DNA from: Aquisalimonas sp007126095
Lineage (GTDB): Bacteria; Pseudomonadota; Gammaproteobacteria; Nitrococcales; Aquisalimonadaceae
Assembly: GCF_048323695.1 (NCBI RefSeq)
Contig: NZ_JBLWFT010000007.1
Location: 62,001-126,000, forward strand
Length of the DNA: 64,000 nt
Reading direction: 5' to 3'
A program made the translations under genes and the position numbers. The notes beneath the pieces are model-generated. The model had not been told where the DNA came from. It saw only the letters and a program-made list of their open reading frames with translations, and did no database searches. Within the stretch, counting starts at the first letter, position 1. The number at the start of each line of letters is the position of its first letter. This document shows, piece after piece, positions 35,934 to 42,987 of this stretch.

Positions 35934-37378
35934 TGCCCGTTGTCACCGTGCGTATCCCCACGCCGCTGCGTGGCCATGCGGAGGGCCGGCCGGAGGTGAT
36001 CCTGGAGGGGCAGACGGTTGGCGACGTGCTCGGCCGCCTCGCCGCGGATTACCCCGCACTCGGTCAGCGCCTGCTCACGCCTGAAGGTGACGTGCGCACC
36101 TATGTGAACGTGTTCGTGGGCGAGCACAACATGACCGCGCTGGATGGCTGGCATACCCTGCTGAGCGAGGGGCAGGTGGTGTCGGTGCTGCCGGCGGTCG
36201 CCGGAGGCGCGGGCCGGGCCAGGGATCGGCGCCTGGAGCGGCTGCGTCAGAGCGTGGACGAACTGGAGCCTGGGCAGGCGTACGCCATGCTGGCCGATGG
36301 CGCGGCCCTGATCGACGTGCGCGAGCCCGACGAGGTCGCCGAGGGCAGCCCCGATGGCGCGCTGCGCCTCGGCCGGGGGTATCTCGAGCTGCGCGTCGAA
36401 GACGAGATCCCCGACCTGAACCGGCCGTTGATGGTGCTGTGCGGAGGGGGGACGCGGTCGCTGTTCGCTGCCGAAGACCTCCAGCGCCTGGGCTATACCC
36501 GGGTCTATTCCGTCGCCGGCGGCTTCAACCAGTGGAAGAACGAGGGCCTGCCGTTCAGCATTCCGCGTGTACTGGACGCCGACGCCCGTGCGCGCTACTC
36601 CCGCCACCTGCTCATGCCCGAAGTGGGCGAAGCCGGGCAGGCCCGGCTGCTGGACAGCAAGGTGCTGCTGGTGGGGGCCGGCGGGCTTGGTTCCCCGGCG
36701 GCGCTGTATCTTGCGGCCGCTGGTGTGGGCACCATCGGCATCGTCGATCACGACGTGGTCGACCGCAGCAACCTTCAGCGCCAGATCATCCACAGCGAGG
36801 AGCGGGTGGGCCTCTCCAAGGTTGAGTCTGCCCGCGAGGCCATCCGCCACCTGAACAGCTCGGTGACGGTGGTCGGGCACGAGGTGCATCTCGAGTCCGG
36901 CAACGTGGAGGACCTGTTCAGCGGTTACGACGTCATCGTCGATGGCACCGACAATTTCCCCTCGCGCTACCTCATCAACGACGCGTGCGTGAAGCTCGGC
37001 CTCCCTAATGTGCACGGGGCGGTGTACCGGTTCGAGGGTCAGGTGACGGTCTTCTGGCCGGGGCGGCCGGAGGCGCCGGGCCCCTGCTACCGCTGCCTGT
37101 TCCCGGAGCCGCCACCACCCGAGCTGGCGCCGTCGTGCGCGGAAGCCGGCGTGCTCGGGGTGTTGCCCGGTGTGGTCGGGCTGATGCAGTCGGTGGAGAC
37201 GATCAAGCTGCTGCTCGGCATTGGCGACCCGCTGGTGGGGCGGCTGCTGCACTACGATGCCCTGGCCGCGCGCTTCCATGAACTGCGGGTCGAACGCGAT
37301 ACCGGCTGTGCCTACTGTGGCGACGGCGTGCAATTCCCCGGCTATGTGGACTACCAGGCCTTCTGCACCGGCAGCTGA
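35933..37378 (+). CDS. moeB: MoaD/ThiS - rhodanese - MoeB/ThiF fusion protein
   Basis: The 481-residue protein joins three activities. Residues 1-92 are a MoaD-like ubiquitin-fold carrier ending in VLPAVAGG (Gly91-Gly92). Residues 110-210 are a rhodanese with active Cys170 in LCGGGTRS. Residues 218-470 are a MoeB/ThiF adenylyltransferase with VGAGGLGSPAALYL (248-260), DGTDNFPSRYLIND and zinc cysteines 385/388 and 459/462. Together these could adenylate and sulfurate the carrier for molybdopterin or cysteine synthesis. The Gly-Gly is internal, so the carrier must be released or act in cis. Confidence 0.92.
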   Translation: MPVVTVRIPTPLRGHAEGRPEVILEGQTVGDVLGRLAADYPALGQRLLTPEGDVRTYVNVFVGEHNMTALDGWHTLLSEGQVVSVLPAVAGGAGRARDRRLERLRQSVDELEPGQAYAMLADGAALIDVREPDEVAEGSPDGALRLGRGYLELRVEDEIPDLNRPLMVLCGGGTRSLFAAEDLQRLGYTRVYSVAGGFNQWKNEGLPFSIPRVLDADARARYSRHLLMPEVGEAGQARLLDSKVLLVGAGGLGSPAALYLAAAGVGTIGIVDHDVVDRSNLQRQIIHSEERVGLSKVESAREAIRHLNSSVTVVGHEVHLESGNVEDLFSGYDVIVDGTDNFPSRYLINDACVKLGLPNVHGAVYRFEGQVTVFWPGRPEAPGPCYRCLFPEPPPPELAPSCAEAGVLGVLPGVVGLMQSVETIKLLLGIGDPLVGRLLHYDALAARFHELRVERDTGCAYCGDGVQFPGYVDYQAFCTGS

Positions 37379-38656
37379 TCACCCCATAACGCCGTGGAAT
37401 GGCTGCACGTCGACCATGGTGCCGGCTGCCACGTCCCCGCTGTCGTGGGGCAGCACGATGAAACAGTCCGCCAGGCTGACCGAGCGCAGGATGCCGGAGC
37501 CCTGGCTGCCGGTGGTGGTGACGACCAACTCGCCGGCGTCATCGCGTTGCAGGATGCCGCGCTGGAACTCGGTGCGCCCGGGCCGCTTGCGCAGATCCGT
37601 GGCCGTGCGTACGCGGAAGGTCGTGGGCGGTTCGGGATCCTCACCCATCATGCGGCGCAGCGCCGGCTGCACGAACTGATACCAGGTCGCCACCACCGAC
37701 ACAGGATTGCCGGGGAGGCCGAAGAAGCGCGCCTCCCCGATGGTGCCGAACGCCAGCGGCCGCCCGGGGCGCATGGCGATCTTCCAGAATCCCACCTGGC
37801 CGAGCCGGTTCATGATCGTCTTGACGAAGTCGGCTTCGCCCACCGAGACCCCGCCCGACGTGATGATGGCGTCGGCGAAGGACGCCGCGTCGGCGAAGGC
37901 TTTCTCCATGGTGTCCGGGTCGTCGGAGATCACGCCCATGTCGGTGGCCTCCGCGCCCAGGGCCTGGAGCGCCGCGTACAGGGTGTAACGGTTGCTGTCG
38001 TAGATCTGGCCGGGTCCGAGCGACGATCCCGCCGTGCACAGCTCGTCACCCGTGGAAAAGAATGCCACGCGCAGGCGCCGGTACACCGGAACCTCCACCA
38101 GCCCGAGGCTGCCGAGCATGCCCAGCTCCGCGGTGCCGACCCGCTGGCCGGCGGCAAGCACGATCTCGCCCTGGCGCAGATCCTCACCTGCGGGGCGCAC
38201 GTTCTGTCCGGCCTTTTCGTCGGCGGTGATCACCACCTGGTCGCCGTCGCGGTGGACGTTCTCCTGCATGATGACGGTGTCCGCCCCGGCCGGCATCGGG
38301 GCGCCGGTCATGATACGTGCGCACTCACCGGACTGAAGGTGGCCGTCCAGTGTATGACCCGCCATGACCGTGCCGACGCAGCGCAGGGTGGCGTTGCCGC
38401 TGCCGGGGATGTCATTGCCCCGGATGGCGTAACCGTCCATGGCGGCGTTGTCGTGCGCCGGCACGTCGATGCCGGATGTCACCGGCTCCGCCAGCACACG
38501 ACCCAGTGCCAGCCGCGTGCTGACCCGTTCGATTCCGCGTACCGGAGCGAGATCGGTGCGGATGCGCTCCCAGGCCGCGGTGACCGGCAGCGACTGCGGG
38601 TCATGATCGCTGTGGCAGGAGGGGTCGTTTTGGATCGGGTTTCCGCTTTCAGTCAT
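37379..38656 (-). CDS. moeA: Molybdopterin molybdotransferase
   Basis: The 425-residue enzyme inserts molybdate into adenylylated molybdopterin. Family signatures: PAHDNAAMDGYAIR, RIMTGAPMPAGADTVIMQEN, FFSTGDELC, TSGGVSVGEADFVK and FFGLPGNPVSVVATW. ATG at 38656 was taken; a GTG three codons upstream is possible. The first 20 residues are a polar extension (SGNPIQNDPSCHSDHD). It is convergent with moeB. Confidence 0.96.
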   Translation of the reverse strand: MTESGNPIQNDPSCHSDHDPQSLPVTAAWERIRTDLAPVRGIERVSTRLALGRVLAEPVTSGIDVPAHDNAAMDGYAIRGNDIPGSGNATLRCVGTVMAGHTLDGHLQSGECARIMTGAPMPAGADTVIMQENVHRDGDQVVITADEKAGQNVRPAGEDLRQGEIVLAAGQRVGTAELGMLGSLGLVEVPVYRRLRVAFFSTGDELCTAGSSLGPGQIYDSNRYTLYAALQALGAEATDMGVISDDPDTMEKAFADAASFADAIITSGGVSVGEADFVKTIMNRLGQVGFWKIAMRPGRPLAFGTIGEARFFGLPGNPVSVVATWYQFVQPALRRMMGEDPEPPTTFRVRTATDLRKRPGRTEFQRGILQRDDAGELVVTTTGSQGSGILRSVSLADCFIVLPHDSGDVAAGTMVDVQPFHGVMG

Positions 38657-38715
38657 GATGCCCACGTGTTTGACGGTTATCTGTGGCCGCTTCGGCCCTG
38701 AACATGACGGAGTAG

Positions 38716-38931
38716 ATGATGAACGATGATGCCCTGAATATGCAGATTCGCAAATGCCTCAAGCAGTTCGGCGTGACCTCGCAGCAGGAGATCGAGCGCG
38801 CCCTGGGGGCAGCACTGGAGAAAGGTGCTCTGAACGGGGACGAGACGCTGTCCGTGCGCATGACCCTGGAGGTGGATGGGCTGGACATCAGCCACACGAT
38901 CAGTGGCGAACTGGATCTCGACGCCGAATAG
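38716..38931 (+). CDS. DUF6494-like small protein
   Basis: The 71-residue protein (MMNDDALNMQIRKCLKQFGVTSQQEIERALGAALEKG, then TLSVRMTLEVDGLDISHTISGELDLD) looks like the DUF6494 family, small soluble proteins found next to formate dehydrogenase and molybdenum genes. Function unknown. Two adjacent ATGs (38716, 38719) follow CGGAG; the second has the better spacing. Confidence 0.75.
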   Translation: MMNDDALNMQIRKCLKQFGVTSQQEIERALGAALEKGALNGDETLSVRMTLEVDGLDISHTISGELDLDAE

Positions 38932-39121
38932 CAACGGGGCGGGCCGTGGGGCGTTGTGATAAAACGACGCATTGATGCAGCGCCGCATGGTGCATTGTGT
39001 CCCGGTGTGTCCAGCGGTGGACGGTTCGCCCCGACTCGCTTTCCTGCCGCTCCATCGGGAAAGCCCCGGCTGTGGCGGCCGGGCGGGTGAAACAGCCGGT
39101 TTCAGGCGTGCGGGGCATTCG

Positions 39122-39137
39122 TGGCACCTTTCTTGCT
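39122..39137 (+). promoter_or_regulatory. Sigma-54 promoter of the fdh operon
   Basis: TGGCAC CTTTC TTGCT matches the -24/-12 consensus at every fixed position, with GG (39123-39124) and GC (39135-39136) exactly 10 bases apart. The predicted start is near 39148, 23 bases before the GTG at 39171. Short dyads upstream, GTCCA-N4-TGGAC (39009-39022) and GAAAC-N5-GTTTC (39089-39103), are possible activator sites. The rest of the 38932-39170 gap holds no gene I can support. Confidence 0.82.
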
Positions 39138-39170
39138 GCCCTTGTCGTAAACGTCAATGTGAGGTGGCTG

Positions 39171-39722
39171 GTGCAGCAGGTCGGGTCCACGACGAAAGGG
39201 GATGGCTGGGATGACAATGCCGTGCTTCCCGCGGCCGTCATTATCGCGCAGACCGCCTCGGGGCGTGCAGAGGTGAACGGCGTGGTCGTGGGGAAGCGGT
39301 TTGCCGCGGAGCGGCGGCAGTCGACCTGCATCCGCTCCGCAGACGACGGCAGCCTCTACATGTGGTCGGGCTACCATCTGCAGTTGCGCAGGGCGCAGGC
39401 AGAGGCGTACTACCTGAATATCCGCGGCGACTCGCCGTCGGTGTTCGTGATCGGGCGCTCCGGGGCGAATGGTTTCGTGCCCGAACGCCTGACGGTCAGT
39501 CTGGACGAGGCGCAGAATCTGGATGCGACCGAACTGCGTGACGCCGGTGAGACCGTGATGCGGACCATGATGCCCGCGGAGGTCTACCGCTGGGTCGAAG
39601 GGTTTGTGCTCAAGCACTACGAGCCACGCCGCAAGGGTGGCAAGGGGCGTGGCAAGAAGCGCAGCAAGGCGCTTTACGACGCCGAGGTGGGCGATCAGGC
39701 CGAGTCCGGAGGGCAGACGTGA
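39171..39722 (+). CDS. DUF3305 family protein, first gene of fdh operon
   Basis: About 183 residues. The core SLYMWSGYHLQLRRAQAEAYYLNIRGDSPSVFVIGR, VSLDEAQNL, AGETVMRTMMPAEVYRWVEGFVLKHYEPRRKGGK is the DUF3305 family, always found at the head of this type of formate dehydrogenase cluster. Its biochemical role is unknown. The frame is open to 38997, but the sigma-54 promoter lies inside that extension. I therefore use GTG at 39171, which has GAGGTGG six bases upstream. It overlaps the next gene by GTGA. Confidence 0.8.
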   Translation: MQQVGSTTKGDGWDDNAVLPAAVIIAQTASGRAEVNGVVVGKRFAAERRQSTCIRSADDGSLYMWSGYHLQLRRAQAEAYYLNIRGDSPSVFVIGRSGANGFVPERLTVSLDEAQNLDATELRDAGETVMRTMMPAEVYRWVEGFVLKHYEPRRKGGKGRGKKRSKALYDAEVGDQAESGGQT

Positions 39723-40309
39723 GCGAGCGGGAGCAGCAGGAATCCGAAGCCGGGTTCTTCGATCGGTGGTCGCGCCGCAAGGCGAGCCGGCGACAGGGGG
39801 AGGTCCTTGCCGACGAGCCGGAGCGCCCGGTCGTCGAGGACGCCACCGCGAGCGCTGCCGAGGAAAACCACGACGCGCCGGTGCGGATCGACGAGCGCAC
39901 CGGCAAGCCCTACGACGAACTGACAGACGACGACATGCCGCCGCTGGAGTCGCTGAACCAGGACTCTGACGTGAGCATGTTCATGGCGCGGAACATCAGC
40001 CCCGATCTGCGGCGCAAGGCGTTGCGGACGCTGTTCCGTTCCTCGAAGTTCAACAAGATTTCACTGTGCGCGGAGTACGCCGAGGACTACACCACCTGGA
40101 CGCCCATGGGCGATGTGGTGCCCCATGACTGGAAGCGCGCCATTGCACGCGAGGCGGAACGGGCACGCCAGAAACTGGCGGATGCCATGGACGACGAAAT
40201 GACGGCTGCCGACGAGGGCGTCGAGCTGGCAGACGCGGACCGGGCGGCCGCTGGCACCGCGACGGGTGCCGACGGCCATGAGCCGATCACGGACCACGAG
40301 GACCGATGA
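39719..40309 (+). CDS. DUF3306 family protein
   Basis: The 196-residue protein is acidic and partly disordered. The family core is GFFDRWSRRKASRR near the start, then DDMPPLESLNQDSDVSMFMARNISPDLRRKALRTLFRSSKFN and EDYTTWTPMGDVVPHDWKR. DUF3306 proteins accompany DUF3305 in formate dehydrogenase operons and have no proven role. The arginine-rich N-terminus is not a TAT signal since no hydrophobic stretch follows. Confidence 0.85.
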   Translation: MSEREQQESEAGFFDRWSRRKASRRQGEVLADEPERPVVEDATASAAEENHDAPVRIDERTGKPYDELTDDDMPPLESLNQDSDVSMFMARNISPDLRRKALRTLFRSSKFNKISLCAEYAEDYTTWTPMGDVVPHDWKRAIAREAERARQKLADAMDDEMTAADEGVELADADRAAAGTATGADGHEPITDHEDR

Positions 40310-42009
40310 CTGATTATCTGAACGTATATGCCGACATGGCTTTGCCCGCTTCCGGGGCTGCGCGCGACGCGGCCCTGCAGGCGGGTGCTGTCGTGGAAGT
40401 GGGTGCGACCTCGCTGGTGGGTTACCGCTCGGCGGGCCACCTGCTGCTCATCGGTGCGGAGCTCGATGCGCTGGAGTGCGCCGCGCGCCTGCGTGAGTCG
40501 CTCACGTGCACGATCATGGCCACCAGTGCCCACGAAGGGGCGTTGCCGGAGGATGCGGCAGCGGCGAAGGCCGATCAGCACCGCGTGACCGTGCTCCACG
40601 GCGAACCGGCCAGCGTTGCTGGCCATCTGGGGCATTTTGATGCACAGCTGGAAACGCCGCGTGGTGAGTCGCTGCGCGCGGCGGACCTCAACAACGACGA
40701 TCACCCCTGGTTCGACCTGGTCCTGGATCTGCGCCGGGAGCCGGCGTTGCAGATGGATCTGCCACCATTCGGCTACTACGCACCGGCCGGCGACGCGGAC
40801 GCCCTGGAGCGGGCGCTTGCCGAAATCCCCGAGATGACCGGCGAGTTCGAGAAACCGAAGTTCTTCAACTACAGTCCCGACATCTGTGCCCACGGGGACA
40901 GCGGGCTGACGGGATGCACCCGCTGCCTGGATGCCTGCCCCGCCGACGCCATTACCTCCATCGGCGAGATCATCGAGGTGGACCCCTACCTCTGTCAGGG
41001 TGGCGGCACCTGCGCCACGGCGTGTCCGACCGGTGCCATCATCTACGCCTATCCCGGGCCGAAGGACATGGCCGCCCGGGTCAAGGCGATGTTGCAGGCG
41101 TTCCGGGAGGCCGGCGGAGAACGCCCTGTGCTGCTGTTCCACGACGAGGAAACCGGAGCGGAGCGGTTGCACGCCATCGCACCGGAGCTGCCGGATCACG
41201 TCATCCCCGTGCGTGTCGCCGAAATCGGCTCCGTGGGGATGGATCTGTGGCTGACCTCGCTCGCCTACGGCGCGGCGGGTGTCGTACTGCTCGATACTCC
41301 GGCGGTGCCGGCCACCGTGCGCGCGGAGGTCGAGCGCCAGATTGGCTATACCCGCAGCCTGCTTGACGCCATGGAACTCGGCGGTGAGCGGGTCGCGCTG
41401 GCGCCCGCCGGAAGCGCCCTCGCGCCGACGCTGGAGACGGCGGCCGAATGGGTTCCCGTGGCGCCGGCCGGGTTCGATACGTTCAACGAGAAGCGCGGCA
41501 CTCTGCGTCTGGCCATTGATCACCTCTATGGGCAGGCGCTGGCACGCCCACAGGTCACGGCCATGCCCGCCGGCTCGCCGTTTGGTCAGGTGATGGTGGA
41601 CGCCGGCAAGTGCACCCTCTGCATGGCCTGCCCGCAGGTCTGTCCGACGCGCGCTCTCACCGATGCCGGCGACAAGCCGCAGCTGAACTTCACCGAGGAT
41701 CTGTGCGTGCAGTGCGGGCTGTGCCAGACGGCGTGCCCCGAGGACGCCATCAACCTGGAGGCGCGCTACCTGTTCGACTGGGAGCAGCGCCGCCAGCCGC
41801 GCGTGCTGAACGAGGAGCAGCCTTTCGAGTGCGTGAGCTGCGGCAAACCGTTTGCGACGCCGAGCGTGATCGAGCGGATGACCCAGCGGCTCGAGGGGCA
41901 CCACATGTTCCAGTCGGAGGCGAACCTGCGGCGGCTCAAGATGTGTGGTGACTGCCGGGTCAAGGACATGTTCGAAGCCGAGCAGGGCTCGGGTAACACG
42001 TTGATGTGA
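40306..42009 (+). CDS. Polyferredoxin (multi 4Fe-4S protein)
   Basis: The 567-residue cytoplasmic protein has at least four iron-sulfur motifs: CTRCLDACPADAI, CQGGGTCATACPTGAI, CTLCMACPQVCPTRAL and CVQCGLCQTACPEDAI. A Cys-rich C-terminal segment follows (CVSCGKPF and CGDCRVKDMF) that could hold zinc. Between the two cluster pairs is a 200-residue domain resembling the HdrD/MvhD-type delta region (VLLFHDEETGAERL). Homologues sit in fdh operons between DUF3306 and the TorD-like chaperone; an electron-transfer or maturation role is likely but unproven. Confidence 0.88.
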   Translation: MTDYLNVYADMALPASGAARDAALQAGAVVEVGATSLVGYRSAGHLLLIGAELDALECAARLRESLTCTIMATSAHEGALPEDAAAAKADQHRVTVLHGEPASVAGHLGHFDAQLETPRGESLRAADLNNDDHPWFDLVLDLRREPALQMDLPPFGYYAPAGDADALERALAEIPEMTGEFEKPKFFNYSPDICAHGDSGLTGCTRCLDACPADAITSIGEIIEVDPYLCQGGGTCATACPTGAIIYAYPGPKDMAARVKAMLQAFREAGGERPVLLFHDEETGAERLHAIAPELPDHVIPVRVAEIGSVGMDLWLTSLAYGAAGVVLLDTPAVPATVRAEVERQIGYTRSLLDAMELGGERVALAPAGSALAPTLETAAEWVPVAPAGFDTFNEKRGTLRLAIDHLYGQALARPQVTAMPAGSPFGQVMVDAGKCTLCMACPQVCPTRALTDAGDKPQLNFTEDLCVQCGLCQTACPEDAINLEARYLFDWEQRRQPRVLNEEQPFECVSCGKPFATPSVIERMTQRLEGHHMFQSEANLRRLKMCGDCRVKDMFEAEQGSGNTLM

Positions 42010-42019
42010 GCGAGTGTTT

Positions 42020-42643
42020 ATGAGCACGACGGATTGGTCAGTACCGAGTGCAGCGGCGGCGACGCGGGAAGATGAACTCCGAGCCGGGACGTGGACGCTG
42101 CTTGGCCGGCTGCTTGCAGCGCCGCCGGACCGGGAGGTGATCGACCTGCTGCGCGGCATTTCCCGCGGCTCAGGGCAGCGCGAGTCCGACGCGCTGGCAA
42201 CGGCCTGGCAGGAATTGCGCAAAGCCGCCGGGCAGGTCGGCATGGATGCCGTCGACCGCGAGTTCCATGACCTCTTTATCGGCGTGGGCGGAGGCGAGAT
42301 CACTCCGTACGCGTCGTGGTACCAGACCGGATCGCTCATGGAGCGACCGCTGGTCGTCCTGCGGCAGGATCTTCAGCAGCTCGGGGTGGAACGCCAGGAG
42401 GGCAACAGCGAGCCCGAAGACCATGCCGCTGCGATCTGTGACGTGATGGCGCTGATCATCAGCGACCCGGACGTCTCGTTCGAATGGCAGAGGGAGCTGT
42501 TCCAGAAACACGTTGAACCATGGATGGAGGCGTTCTTCCGGGATGTGGAGCAGTCGGAGAACGCTGATTTCTACCGCGCCGTCGGGCAGGTGGGCGCTGC
42601 GTTCGTGGCGCTGGAGCAGGACTATTTTTCCATGCTGGCCTGA
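42020..42643 (+). CDS. TorD/DmsD-family chaperone for formate dehydrogenase
   Basis: The 207-residue all-helical protein shows TorD-family signatures: REFHDLFIGVGGGEITPYASWYQTGSLMERPLVVLRQDLQQLGV and EDHAAAICDVMALII. Such chaperones bind the twin-arginine leader of a molybdoenzyme and protect it until cofactor insertion. Its position just before two TAT-leader genes points to FdhA as client. ATG at 42020; the GTG two codons earlier is less likely. Confidence 0.92.
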   Translation: MSTTDWSVPSAAAATREDELRAGTWTLLGRLLAAPPDREVIDLLRGISRGSGQRESDALATAWQELRKAAGQVGMDAVDREFHDLFIGVGGGEITPYASWYQTGSLMERPLVVLRQDLQQLGVERQEGNSEPEDHAAAICDVMALIISDPDVSFEWQRELFQKHVEPWMEAFFRDVEQSENADFYRAVGQVGAAFVALEQDYFSMLA

Positions 42644-42716
42644 CAGCGGGGCTGAGGCCGGATTGATGAACTTTAGGGTCGATTGTATCGACAGGGTATG
42701 GCAGGAGGACGCAGAC

Positions 42717-42932
42717 ATGAGCATGTCCGATAACGACAAAACCCGTCCGGAACGGCGGCGCTTTCTGAAGACGGTCGTGGCGACCGGTGGTGCCGTGGCG
42801 CTGACGGCTGGCGCCGGCCAGGTGTTGGCACACAACTACGACGGCCCTGAGATGGAAGACCTCCAGGAAGGCAAGAAGGGCTACCACGAGACCAAGCATA
42901 TTCGCGACTACTATGCGCGGGCGGATTTCTGA
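42717..42932 (+). CDS. Small TAT-leader protein of formate dehydrogenase region
   Basis: The 71-residue protein has a twin-arginine leader (RRRFLKTVVATGGAVALTAGAGQVLA) and only about 35 mature residues (DGPEMEDLQEGKKGYHETKHIRDYYARADF). It matches the formate dehydrogenase-region TAT-target family found directly before fdhA. It may be a small subunit exported with FdhA or an assembly factor. GGAGG lies eight bases before the ATG. Confidence 0.9.
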   Translation: MSMSDNDKTRPERRRFLKTVVATGGAVALTAGAGQVLAHNYDGPEMEDLQEGKKGYHETKHIRDYYARADF

Positions 42933-42987
42933 GCCGTGCGGGTGACCGTCACTGCGTCGAAATCGTCCCGAGTGGAGGAGTAAGACC

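Noticed and set aside
35669..37333. 554-codon open frame on the minus strand
   Set aside because: Antisense to the JAMM peptidase and MoaD-rhodanese-MoeB genes.
38997..39170. N-terminal extension of the DUF3305 gene
   Set aside because: A perfect sigma-54 promoter lies inside it and it lacks family similarity; the start was moved to 39171.
40087..42339. 750-codon open frame on the minus strand
   Set aside because: It is antisense to the DUF3306, polyferredoxin and chaperone genes, which have clear motifs. Long antisense frames are expected at this GC content.
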